DNA of 33,563 bases. It comes from Acidobacteriota bacterium. Its GTDB lineage: Bacteria; Acidobacteriota; Blastocatellia; RBC074. Below the pieces are notes generated by a model. That model searched no databases. It saw nothing but the letters and a program-made list of their open reading frames with translations, and had not been told where the DNA came from. The position numbers were made by a program, and so were the translations under genes. This document shows positions 8,616 through 16,636 of this stretch, in pieces. The number at the start of each line of letters is the position of its first letter. The stretch's first letter is position 1. The stretch spans positions 1-33,563 of the forward strand of contig JAEUQP010000454.1 in assembly GCA_016789645.1 (NCBI GenBank). Direction: 5' to 3'.

Positions 8616-10844
8616 TTATCTCAACAACGCTTGAGCAGACGTTGGGCCTTCGACGATGCGAAAACCGGATTTGGTAATCGAGGGGCCGTTGATGATCCAG
8701 ATGGGGCGATCAGCATATTGCTGCAACAGCTTCGCGCGCAGTTCAGGAGTTTGATCCCAGACATAAACCGGCGCGTCGGCTTGCAAATTGATCGGATTGT
8801 AAATCGCCGCTGAGGCGAAATCGGGGAATTGTTGGCCGCGAATCAGCACCAGGCTTTTGCCGAACTTGTGCTGCTTGGCTAATTGGCGAACGTCGGCCCG
8901 CATTCCCAAATAGTGATGATATTTGTCTATCGCCCGCCAGGGAGTGAAGTTGATCGCTGCCATAAAACAGAGCGCCAACAATCCGACCAGCGCTCTGGTT
9001 TTGGGCAGATGCGGTTGCGGAGATTCGTGTGTCAGGCGGTTGACCAGCACTTGCAACCCGCGCACGGTCAGCACGACAACCGGAACGATCATCAAATACC
9101 AGTACCGTGCAGCGAAATCCGGGCCGCCGCTGAACCAGTAAAAGAAATGCGCCGTGAAAATCCCCGCGATCATCGCCGCCATCAACCAATCGCCCGGTCG
9201 CAGTTTTAACGAAACAGCAAACAACGCGAGCAAAATCAGCGAACCGATGCTCCATCCAAAAAGCTCTGTGTTGATGGTGGTGATGTTCAGGTTGGAATTG
9301 ATGACGCCTTCAATCGGGCTGTGGCCGGGATACGGATCAAGCGGCCATCCGGCTCCGCGATCAGGGCCGAACCCCATCGCGTTCGAATTCAAGCCCATAT
9401 ACTTGTCTGCCCAAGCCATGATCGGAAATCTGGTCGGGCTGCCGGTCAATGTGAAGTTGTAATAGAAAATCGCCGCGCCGACCACCGCGCATCCCAATGC
9501 CCAAGCCGCCATGCCGGAAAATTTCAATGGCTTTTCGCCTTTGCCAATCAGCCGCAACACCAGCGGCGAACACAACACCGCAGCAAAAACCGCGCCTTCC
9601 AGTGGACGAATCATCCCGACCATTCCCGTGGCTGCGCCGCTGAGCAGCGCCCAAAGAACACTGCCATTCTTTTTCGCCCAAAGCATCGCCACTGAGGCCA
9701 ACAGCACAAAGGTCAGCGAAGCCGTGTGCGTCATATAGCTCATTCCGACCAGCGCGTGCCAAGGCGACAAAGCCAGCAAAAATGCCGTCAATCGAGCCGT
9801 GCGCCGGTCGTATAATTCGCGCACCAGCAGAAAGCTCAGGAACACGCACACGCCAGCCAGCAACGGATTCACCAGCCAATCGGCTTTGAAGAAAACTCCA
9901 ATTGCCAACACCAGCGGCCATCCAACCGGCGGACTCGCCCACCAACGGGTCGCGTCGTGGTCGAACAAATCCAGATCGAAGGCTTCCAGCGGCGCAGGCA
10001 CAGGCATGGTCAAAACACCAGTCGCCAGATACCGCGCGTGATACAGATAAGCGATCTCGTCACCCAGATGCGGATGCCGTTCATACGAAAAGACGCTCAG
10101 CGCCCCGGCCAGCACGACCGTGAAAATCGCTGCCGTCATCGCAAACCGATCCACGCGGCGAGCTTCTTCGGTATTCTCGTCAGCCCAACCGGTGATTCGC
10201 TCGATTCGCCAGCGCCATTCATCCAACGTCGAAATCGGAATCGCCCACACCGCCAACACCAGATTCAGCAAATTCACGGTTTGAATGAAAGCCGCCAGAG
10301 GCAATTCCTGCACATACAACCAGACTTCGCGCGAGACGGTGGCAGTGGCAATCCAGAACACCAGCGCCACGCTGACCAATTGCCAGAGTTTGAAGTTGCG
10401 GTTCAACCACGAAACCATCGTCGTCCATCGTCCGCGCAACCCCACCAACACCAGCAACGTTTGCGCCGCCAGCATCGCCACCAACCACGGCGACGAAGCC
10501 AGCAAAATACTCAACGGACGATAATGCTGATACCGAATCGCCTGCCCGGCTTCGATCATTTGCAACGCGACAGCTTGTCCAACCAATGCCAGTGCCATCC
10601 ATGCCGCAGCGCTTCGCCACGCTTTGCCGAGCGCGTACCCCAGCAACCCCAACGCAACAGCGATGGCGATCGGCAAACAAACGCCGCCGCGAACGAAGCC
10701 TTCGCTGTCTCGAAACCGAGAATCGGTCAACGCCCAAACAACAACGCAGACGGCCAGCAACCAGCAGACGAGTTGCTGAAACTTCATTGCGTATCCGGTT
10801 TGGGCTGTCGCGCCATTTACTGGAGAGGTGAGTTCCGAATCCAT
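8616..10844 (-). CDS. GT39/ArnT-like membrane glycosyltransferase with long N-terminal membrane extension
   Basis: A 742-aa integral membrane protein. HLGDEIAYLYHARYLATG near residues 260-280 is the acidic-pair motif of the first external loop in PMT/ArnT (GT39, GT-C fold) enzymes, and SPPVGWPL and ALSPWHALVGMSYMTHT further on fit the family. These enzymes use a polyprenyl-phosphate sugar on the periplasmic face to decorate proteins, lipid A or glycans. In ArnT the DE motif lies near residue 55. Here about 200 extra residues with several membrane spans precede it. ATG at 10844 lacks an obvious Shine-Dalgarno; an alternative ATG is at 10787. The gene precedes the GT87-like gene by 18 bp. Good family call, unknown substrate. 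Confidence 0.77.
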   Translation of the reverse strand: MDSELTSPVNGATAQTGYAMKFQQLVCWLLAVCVVVWALTDSRFRDSEGFVRGGVCLPIAIAVALGLLGYALGKAWRSAAAWMALALVGQAVALQMIEAGQAIRYQHYRPLSILLASSPWLVAMLAAQTLLVLVGLRGRWTTMVSWLNRNFKLWQLVSVALVFWIATATVSREVWLYVQELPLAAFIQTVNLLNLVLAVWAIPISTLDEWRWRIERITGWADENTEEARRVDRFAMTAAIFTVVLAGALSVFSYERHPHLGDEIAYLYHARYLATGVLTMPVPAPLEAFDLDLFDHDATRWWASPPVGWPLVLAIGVFFKADWLVNPLLAGVCVFLSFLLVRELYDRRTARLTAFLLALSPWHALVGMSYMTHTASLTFVLLASVAMLWAKKNGSVLWALLSGAATGMVGMIRPLEGAVFAAVLCSPLVLRLIGKGEKPLKFSGMAAWALGCAVVGAAIFYYNFTLTGSPTRFPIMAWADKYMGLNSNAMGFGPDRGAGWPLDPYPGHSPIEGVINSNLNITTINTELFGWSIGSLILLALFAVSLKLRPGDWLMAAMIAGIFTAHFFYWFSGGPDFAARYWYLMIVPVVVLTVRGLQVLVNRLTHESPQPHLPKTRALVGLLALCFMAAINFTPWRAIDKYHHYLGMRADVRQLAKQHKFGKSLVLIRGQQFPDFASAAIYNPINLQADAPVYVWDQTPELRAKLLQQYADRPIWIINGPSITKSGFRIVEGPTSAQALLR

Positions 10845-10896
10845 TTGGTTGTTTAAGTTTGAGTTTGACGAGCAAACGGGAACGTCCGCGTCCCGG

Positions 10897-11220
10897 TTAT
10901 TTTCTCAATCCGACCACCAGGTTGTAGATCGTCCCGATCACCCAGCCAACAATGCCGCCGGTCAGCGCACCGTAAAACAATCCGATGACACTGCCGCCCC
11001 AACTCACCGAATAACCGATGAAGTAATTGCCCAGCAGTGACAAATGCGGCCCAGCTCCGGGGCCATCTTTCACCACCAACCAGACAGTCATCGAAAATAA
11101 CAGCAACCCACCCAACACCGCGCAAACCATGGCCAACACTCCGGCCTGGATTCGCATAACCTCGCGGCTTATTTCTTCTGTTCGTTTGTTTCCAGCCATA
11201 GTTACACTCTCTGTTGTCAT
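10897..11220 (-). CDS. Small membrane protein, paralogue of the oxidoreductase C-terminal module
   Basis: A 107-aa protein with a short charged N-terminus and two hydrophobic segments, near residues 27-51 and 68-95. I do not recognise a named family. Its second half matches the C-terminal tail of the next protein upstream in the operon: both share K-x-G/D, GP-L-LL-N, Y-V-(S/T)W-G and GL-G-G-x-(W/F) in the same order. The ATG at 11220 has GAGGGA upstream; an earlier in-frame start at 11250 would overlap the oxidoreductase gene. The two genes are 16 bp apart. It may form a membrane complex with the oxidoreductase or with the following glycosyltransferases; that is inference. Confidence 0.7.
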   Translation of the reverse strand: MTTESVTMAGNKRTEEISREVMRIQAGVLAMVCAVLGGLLLFSMTVWLVVKDGPGAGPHLSLLGNYFIGYSVSWGGSVIGLFYGALTGGIVGWVIGTIYNLVVGLRK

Positions 11221-11236
11221 AATTCCCTCGCCAACA

Positions 11237-13075
11237 CTAATCCAAGACATTGCCCGCGGCCTGAGTTTCCGCCCGCCGTTTGAGCAGATGGGCGTACGCC
11301 ATCATTGACCAATTTCGCAGCGACGCGACGAAAAATCCCAACGCAAATCCAATCAGACCGCCTTCGACCAAACCAAGCAAAGCTCCCGGCCAGGTCACCT
11401 CATAACTCGGCAGGAAGTTTCGCAACAAGCCCAACCGAGGCCCGACGAATTCGCCGCCTTTCAACAACAAGATCGCCGTCGCCAAAAACAGTCCCACCCC
11501 AGCAACGACGCCGAAGGCTACGCCCAGAGCCACACTGTCCAATTTGGCGAATGCTGTCTGGATGATTTGTTCTGCTTCGTCCGGCTCGATGGGCATTGGA
11601 ACGGCGCGGTCGCCCATTGTTTTGGTATAGCCCGTGCTGACCGTTTCCGTTTCCGAACTGCGAACCTCTTCGTGGTAATCCTGTTCGGTGTTGACTGCCC
11701 AGACGTCATTCTTTTCGCCAACGATGTTGCGCGCAGCATAAACGCCCGTCAGCATCGAATGATCCTGATTGTTGTACCGATGCAATCCATTGCGTCCGAT
11801 GGTTTGCAGATTCGGCAACGTGTCCAGGTAATTTCGAATAATGTCCACACGTTCCTGATAGTGATGATCGTAAACCGGGTACGCCTTTTTCATGCGAACG
11901 ACGGTTCCGTCTTCGACTTCATCCGGTTCGACCAACCCAATTTGCGCACACTCTTTGATGCCGAGGTCAATCAACCGGTCATTTGACCACGTCCATTCCT
12001 CGTCTTTCTGCCAGAGAAAGTATTCCAGGCCCAGCGAAGAGCGGGACGGGTCCGGAACCATTTCGGGACTCCAGTTTTTGTAATTCTGAATGCGTCCCAT
12101 CTTCACTTCAGGCGAATGAATGTAAATCCAGTTGTCGGGGAAAACGTGTTCGCGTTTGGCCATCAACACGACGGTCAAATAATCGCGATAACGCAGCGAA
12201 TTCGCTGCCGCCAGCACTTCATCCGGCGGTAATGGATCGAGGCTTTGAATCAACCGTCGCAACGGCATCGAAGAGATGAACTGATCGGCATCAAATTCCA
12301 CTCGTTCGCCATTCGAGCGATGGCCGATCACGGATTCAACTCGACCTTTGCGGTGACGAATTTTATCTACCTTGATGCCGTGAATGGTTTCGTTGCCTTT
12401 TTCGGCCAGCAATTCCTTGCAGCATTCCCACATCATTCCCGGCCCCAAACGCGGATAGTGAAATTGTTCGATCAGCGTGGTGATGACTTCGCCGTCGGCG
12501 GATTTGCCTGCCCCCAACAAGGCATTGCGAATGGCTTCTTTCAACGACAGATTCTTGATGCGCTGGGCCGCCCAGTCCGCCGAAATTTCGTTGCAGGGAA
12601 TGCCCCAGACTTTTTCGGTGTAGGTTTTGAAGAAAATTTCGTACAGCCGCTGGCCAAACCGATTGGAAACCCATTGTTCCAGGTTGGTTTCTTCGGAGTG
12701 CGGAAAGAGCTTGGCCTTGGAATAGCTGAGCATCACCAGAAAAGCTTCGATGGGCCCAAGCCCCGCCAGCGCATTGGCGGCTTTCAGCGGGTAATCAAAA
12801 AAATGGCCACGGTAATGAATGCGAGATAATCGCGGACGGAGCAGAAAATCTTCGCTTAGCATTTCGCGCCACAGTTCGTTGATCAGCGGCACTTTGGAAA
12901 AGAACCGGTGGCCGCCGATGTCGAACCGGTACCCTTTGTAATTGACCGTACGCGAAAGACCTCCGACCTGCTCATCAGCTTCGATGATGGTTGAAGAAAC
13001 GCCCAGCTTGGCCAGTTCATAGGCGCTGGTCAATCCAGCCGGGCCTGCACCGATAACTAATGCCCTTGATGACAT
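11237..13075 (-). CDS. FAD-dependent oxidoreductase (UGM/amine-oxidase-like) with C-terminal membrane module
   Basis: A 612-aa flavoprotein. ALVIGAGPAGLTSAYELAKLG at the N-terminus is the dinucleotide-binding GXGXXG fold, IIEADEQVGGLSRT binds FAD ribose and phosphate, and FDIGGHRFFSK is the conserved patch seen in UDP-galactopyranose mutase-like and amine-oxidase-like proteins of glycan clusters. The flavin domain ends near residue 480. Two hydrophobic segments follow (roughly 515-590), an addition not normal in UGM, which averages about 390 aa. The tail resembles the small membrane protein encoded 16 bp downstream. It starts at an ATG with AAGGA upstream and is the first gene of the minus-strand cluster. 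It may rearrange or oxidise a sugar or prenyl intermediate at the membrane. Redox role is sure, reaction unknown. Confidence 0.8.
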   Translation of the reverse strand: MSSRALVIGAGPAGLTSAYELAKLGVSSTIIEADEQVGGLSRTVNYKGYRFDIGGHRFFSKVPLINELWREMLSEDFLLRPRLSRIHYRGHFFDYPLKAANALAGLGPIEAFLVMLSYSKAKLFPHSEETNLEQWVSNRFGQRLYEIFFKTYTEKVWGIPCNEISADWAAQRIKNLSLKEAIRNALLGAGKSADGEVITTLIEQFHYPRLGPGMMWECCKELLAEKGNETIHGIKVDKIRHRKGRVESVIGHRSNGERVEFDADQFISSMPLRRLIQSLDPLPPDEVLAAANSLRYRDYLTVVLMAKREHVFPDNWIYIHSPEVKMGRIQNYKNWSPEMVPDPSRSSLGLEYFLWQKDEEWTWSNDRLIDLGIKECAQIGLVEPDEVEDGTVVRMKKAYPVYDHHYQERVDIIRNYLDTLPNLQTIGRNGLHRYNNQDHSMLTGVYAARNIVGEKNDVWAVNTEQDYHEEVRSSETETVSTGYTKTMGDRAVPMPIEPDEAEQIIQTAFAKLDSVALGVAFGVVAGVGLFLATAILLLKGGEFVGPRLGLLRNFLPSYEVTWPGALLGLVEGGLIGFALGFFVASLRNWSMMAYAHLLKRRAETQAAGNVLD

Positions 13076-14036
13076 ATTGCTTTAATCCTTGTTTGTGGGT
13101 TGATTCGACTGTAACTGGATGGGTTGGGCGATACATTAAAGACACTTCCGCCCAATTCATTCGACCGTATAGGAAACCTCATGCCGAGGCAGCGCTCCAG
13201 TTTTTCACCGCGTAGCTGTCCGCTGACAACCTTTTCAGAATGTATCGCTTCCAGTAATCGCCGACCGCGCTTGGGCAATTGAAAGGCTCTGCTGATCTTG
13301 AGTTTGTGTGGGGCTTAACTGCAGGTGGCTTCTGGCTTTGCTCTGGAAATTATGTCGCTAACACTATCTCCGTTTGCCGTAAATACCACCGGCAATACCA
13401 ACCGTCCCCCTGTTATCTTTTCCAGTGACTTTGTGAGCAAGCATCCGCCATCTCATCAACGGACAAGTAGGATAATACTGACAGCCGAAAACTCTCACAT
13501 CGGAAGTTCCGACAATTTTTTACAACACAAACCGATAGTATCGCCCGGTCAACATATAGGAGCTTCCTCCCATATCCCGACGCAGCGATTCGATTTCCAG
13601 TTCACCTTTTTCGCCCTAACCTTGTTGATTTTCAATAAATTACACTTTCGCCCCTTATTTCCCCCTGTCCATCCGGAAATGGGAGGGAGCGATAAGCCGA
13701 GACTCCGGATTTTGTCCTACAAGCTTCATCTGGGGACGTGCTTTTTCTGTTCGAAAAAATAAGAAAGAAGGAATGGGAAAGGATTTCTTTAGTGGAAAAT
13801 TGCCATCTCTTTGCCAAAGCCTTTCGGTTGGGATTTTCCGGCTGGTCGTGGTCGGAGATCGAAAATCCAATCGGCGAAAAAAGAAGCCGTTGACAATCTT
13901 TCACGTTATTAGTTCACTTGCGCGTCGGATCAAGACCGTGAATTCAGTCGAACAAGTTTTCAAACCTGTTGAACTTCCGGCACACGGTCGGGGAGTCATT
14001 CGCTCCCGGCGATATTCAATCCAGAAAGGTAATCAC
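13076..14036. other. Gene-poor 961-bp region between divergent glycan genes
   Basis: Frames here give no recognisable protein. The stretch must hold the promoter of the minus-strand glycan operon and the leader of the plus-strand epimerase. No convincing -35/-10 pair was found. It contains short inverted repeats: ATCCGG/CCGGAT around 13671-13710, TCGGA-AGT-TCCGA before a T-run near 13500, and GGGAG/CTCCC just before the epimerase start. It is more AT-rich than its neighbours around 13500-13800. It may be regulatory or a decayed gene. Confidence 0.5.
13671..13710. other. Possible structured RNA or operator: ATCCGG/CCGGAT inverted repeat
   Basis: The arms ATCCGG (13671-13676) and CCGGAT (13705-13710) flank 28 bases with a smaller possible GGAG/CTCC pairing. 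The closing arm is followed by TTTT on the plus strand. It lies about 330 bp upstream of the epimerase ATG. It matches no riboswitch consensus I know and could be chance. Confidence 0.2.
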
Positions 14037-15005
14037 ATGAGGGTTTTTATTACGGGAGGAGCCGGATTTATCGGCTCGCATCTGGCGGAGCGGCATCTGC
14101 AACGCGGCGACGAGGTCTACATCATTGACGATCTTTCCACCGGTTCGATGGAAAACATCGAACACATCAAAAGCCATCCGGGCTTTCATTACGTGCTGGA
14201 CACGGTCACCAACCAACAACTGGTTGCCGAACTGGTTGATCTGTGCGATGCGACTTATCACCTGGCCGCCGCAGTCGGGGTCAAACTGATTGTCGAAAGC
14301 CCCGTTCGAACCATTGAAACCAACATTCGCGGAACGGAAATCGTGCTGGCGCACGCAGCCAAAAAGCGTAAGCGGGTGTTGATTACGTCAACGTCGGAAG
14401 TGTACGGAAAAAGGGAAACCATCCCGTTTCGCGAAGATGATGATCTGGTGATGGGCGCGACCAACAAAGGCCGTTGGAGCTACGCCTGTTCGAAAGCGAT
14501 TGATGAGTTTCTGGCCATTGCCTACTGGAAAGAAAAGAAAGTTCCGACGGTCATCGCCCGGCTGTTCAACACAGTCGGGCCTCGGCAAACCGGGCAATAC
14601 GGCATGGTCGTCCCGAATTTCGTTCGCCAGGCCCTGGATGGAAAAGAAATCACTGTTTACGGCAATGGTTCGCAAAGTCGCTGTTTTACCCACGTTTCGG
14701 ATGTGGTAGGCGCGTTGATGAAGCTGATTGAACATCCCCAAGCCACCGGCGAGGTGTATAACATCGGCGGCGATCAGGAAGTCACCATTCTGCAACTGGC
14801 CGAACGGATCAAGGCATTGACCGATTCCCCATCGCCGATCACCTTTTTGCCTTATGACAAAGCCTACGAAGCGGGATTTGAAGACATGCATCGTCGCGTG
14901 CCGGACACCACCAAGCTTCGCAATCTGATTGGCTATGAACCGACCTTTGGGCTGGATGAAATTCTGAACGACGTGATTGCCTTTCAACGCACAAAACGAA
15001 CTTGA
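14037..15005 (+). CDS. NAD-dependent sugar epimerase/dehydratase (extended SDR)
   Basis: A 322-aa extended short-chain dehydrogenase. VFITGGAGFIGSHLAE at the N-terminus is the GXXGXXG NAD-binding loop, DDLSTGSMENI the adenosine-ribose Asp region, TSTSEVYG carries the active-site Ser/Thr, and YACSK near residues 152-156 is the catalytic YXXXK. ARLFNTVGPRQ and the later GDGSQ-like YGNGSQSRCFTHVSD bind the NDP-sugar, as in UDP-glucose 4-epimerases and UDP-glucuronate decarboxylases. It interconverts nucleotide sugars in the cytosol and could supply a donor to the divergent glycosyltransferase cluster. The open frame extends 88 codons upstream, but that part is unlike the family; ATG at 14037 with AAAGG upstream is preferred. 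Exact sugar specificity is uncertain. Confidence 0.87.
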   Translation: MRVFITGGAGFIGSHLAERHLQRGDEVYIIDDLSTGSMENIEHIKSHPGFHYVLDTVTNQQLVAELVDLCDATYHLAAAVGVKLIVESPVRTIETNIRGTEIVLAHAAKKRKRVLITSTSEVYGKRETIPFREDDDLVMGATNKGRWSYACSKAIDEFLAIAYWKEKKVPTVIARLFNTVGPRQTGQYGMVVPNFVRQALDGKEITVYGNGSQSRCFTHVSDVVGALMKLIEHPQATGEVYNIGGDQEVTILQLAERIKALTDSPSPITFLPYDKAYEAGFEDMHRRVPDTTKLRNLIGYEPTFGLDEILNDVIAFQRTKRT

Positions 15006-15091
15006 CGACCTTGCGCGGAGAGTAGGTTTACAGCATCGGTGCCCCGCGCTTGTGCTCGCGCTTTGACCTTTGGGATGCAACAGAGCGCGAG

Positions 15092-15121
15092 AAAAACGGC
15101 GGGTTTCCCACGAACCCGCCG
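15092..15121 (-). terminator. Rho-independent terminator of the cytochrome gene
   Basis: A perfect 9-bp stem (CGGCGGGTT / AACCCGCCG, 15097-15105 with 15113-15121) has a 7-base loop and is followed on the minus strand by TTTTT. It lies between convergent genes and would end minus-strand transcription. The hairpin could also slow plus-strand readthrough, but there is no T-run on that side. Confidence 0.85.
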
Positions 15122-15196
15122 CATTTGAGCTACCTTCGCTTTCTGTTTTTCATTGTTGAGCTGTCATCGCACGAAGCGCTGAGAAGCAAAAGCCAA

Positions 15197-16015
15197 TTAC
15201 AGCCCTTTACGCACCAGCCGATTTTTGACGTTTGTGGCTTCCATGAAAACCTGATCGGCGTGTTGGCGCGAACCTTCCAGATCGAATTCGTGCCATTTGA
15301 CCTTGGCATCCTTCAAAATCAGCGAAAGCTTCTTCAACTCTTCTTCTTCCGCCTTGAGCTGCATGCGGCGTTTGTGGCCTTCGGAAATCAGAAACTGCGA
15401 CCATTCAATAACCTCATCGGCACGATTGAACGCCAGCAAAACGTCCGCAGCCTTCGCCGGAGCTTGCGCGTATCGCGCCGCCGGATTGCCTTCCGCTTTA
15501 TGACAGGCCGCGCATAATTGGCTGGTTTCGGGCGGCCAATAAATCACCGCCGACGCCATGTGATGATGACAGGTTGTGCAACTCGGCCCAACGCCGGAAT
15601 CTTTCAACGCTTGAAAATGTTTGCTCTGCACAAAAGCCGTTACGGTCTCCTGATGACAGGAATTGCAGGTCGCCGGGAGATTTTGCAGATGCAGCCGACT
15701 TTGCGGAAAACTGGACCGCAACACGCCTTTGTGCGCGTCTTCCTTGTCTTTGGCCAGGGCATTCCCTCCATGACACTTTTCACAGCCGACAGCCTTTTCA
15801 GAATGTTTGGAATTCAGCCATTCGTAAAAATGCGCGCTGATCCGTAATGGCTCAGTCAGACTGAGATGGCAAACCACACATTGATTGTCACGATAAGCCC
15901 CCAAACCGTAAGGCGTCGTTTGTTTCTGCGCCAAACTCTTTTGCGGCGAAGCGGAAAATCCAATTGCCATTGCCAAAGCAAACGATACAACCAAAACCCA
16001 TTTGATTCTGACCAT
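15197..16015 (-). CDS. Exported pentaheme cytochrome c
   Basis: A 272-aa protein with a Sec signal peptide (MVRIKWVLVVSFALAMAIGFS, cleavage near SLAQ). It has five CXXCH haem-attachment motifs in order: CVVCH, CEKCH, CNSCH, CTTCH, CAACH, all within about residues 47-185. His-rich stretches such as THHH supply possible distal ligands. The last 80 residues are helical and charged, without haems. Multihaem cytochromes of this kind shuttle electrons in the periplasm, for instance to nitrogen or metal oxidants. ATG at 16015 has GGGGGAG upstream; the frame's longer 79-residue extension is rejected. It is monocistronic, with a terminator about 75 bp downstream, and faces the DksA-like gene. The physiological partner is unknown. 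Confidence 0.88.
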   Translation of the reverse strand: MVRIKWVLVVSFALAMAIGFSASPQKSLAQKQTTPYGLGAYRDNQCVVCHLSLTEPLRISAHFYEWLNSKHSEKAVGCEKCHGGNALAKDKEDAHKGVLRSSFPQSRLHLQNLPATCNSCHQETVTAFVQSKHFQALKDSGVGPSCTTCHHHMASAVIYWPPETSQLCAACHKAEGNPAARYAQAPAKAADVLLAFNRADEVIEWSQFLISEGHKRRMQLKAEEEELKKLSLILKDAKVKWHEFDLEGSRQHADQVFMEATNVKNRLVRKGL

Positions 16016-16174
16016 AACTCCCCCTTTCGATTGATTTCGACTGCAACGCCAATGCCAGTTCAATCGGCCTGTTTTCGGAACCAAATCAGCCTCAACAGCG
16101 GAAACTTCCTCAATTGCTGCGAGAAATCCCGCGGTCATGCCAATGCGATCCCTGACAACACTCAAGTTACAGTC

Positions 16175-16188
16175 GGAACAACAGTTGC
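16175..16188 (+). promoter_or_regulatory. Weak sigma-54-like -24/-12 candidate upstream of the DksA-like gene
   Basis: The plus strand has GG, ten bases, then GC, within GGAACAACAGTTGC; the TTGC half matches -12, the -24 half only the GG. It sits about 40 bp before the DksA-like start. Such a spacing occurs by chance fairly often. Confidence 0.22.
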
Positions 16189-16229
16189 ACTGAGTCTTAA
16201 TGGATTTTTGGCATTTAAGGAGGGGAATC

Positions 16230-16589
16230 ATGATGCAGAAATACAAACCCATTCGTCGCCAACTGGAAGCGCGATTGGCTGATATTCAACAACGACTGGC
16301 CAAGATTTCGCTTGACCGGCGACATGCGAATCAGCCGCTCAATGCTGATTTTGAGGAACAGGCGATTGAATTGGAAAACGATCAGGTGCTGGATGCGCTG
16401 GACGAGCAGATTCGCGCCGAGATGAAGCAGATCGAAAGAACGTTGGCGCAAATGGACGAAGGGATGTATGGCAAATGCGAGGATTGCGGCAAGCCCATCG
16501 CCGCCAAACGGATGGAAGCCTTGCCGCATACCACACGCTGCATTGATTGCGAAGAAAAATTCCAGCAAATGCGTTCGGCCGCAGTTTGA
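16230..16589 (+). CDS. DksA/TraR-family C4 zinc-finger protein
   Basis: A 119-aa protein with a long charged N-terminal coiled-coil region and a C-terminal four-Cys zinc finger, CEDCGKPI followed 21 residues later by CIDCEEKF. GMYGKCEDCG and the LPHTTRCIDC spacing are typical of DksA/TraR/YocK proteins. The classic DksA binds RNA polymerase through the secondary channel and, with ppGpp, adjusts transcription. The residues before the finger (LAQMDEGMYG) match the short-form family. ATG at 16230 is immediately preceded by AGGAGGGG, so the frame's earlier ATG at 16200 is not used. A second ATG follows at once (16233). It stands alone, divergent from the cytochrome gene and convergent with ndh. 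Role in this organism unknown. Confidence 0.87.
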   Translation: MMQKYKPIRRQLEARLADIQQRLAKISLDRRHANQPLNADFEEQAIELENDQVLDALDEQIRAEMKQIERTLAQMDEGMYGKCEDCGKPIAAKRMEALPHTTRCIDCEEKFQQMRSAAV

Positions 16590-16636
16590 TCTGAATCCGG
16601 ATTCTGCAACCGTGGCGATGGAACTCAGAACGTCCG

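Noticed and set aside
13325-13762. 145-aa plus-strand frame in the long gap
   Set aside because: It has Ser/His/Pro-rich random-looking composition, no ribosome site of note and no recognisable motif.
13890-13918. TTGACA as a -35 box for the epimerase gene
   Set aside because: The sequence 16-18 bases further on (TTCACT region) is a poor -10 box, so a sigma-70 promoter could not be supported.
16593-16604. GAATCCGGATTC palindrome between the DksA-like and ndh genes as terminator
   Set aside because: The stem is short, with no loop and no T-run on either strand.
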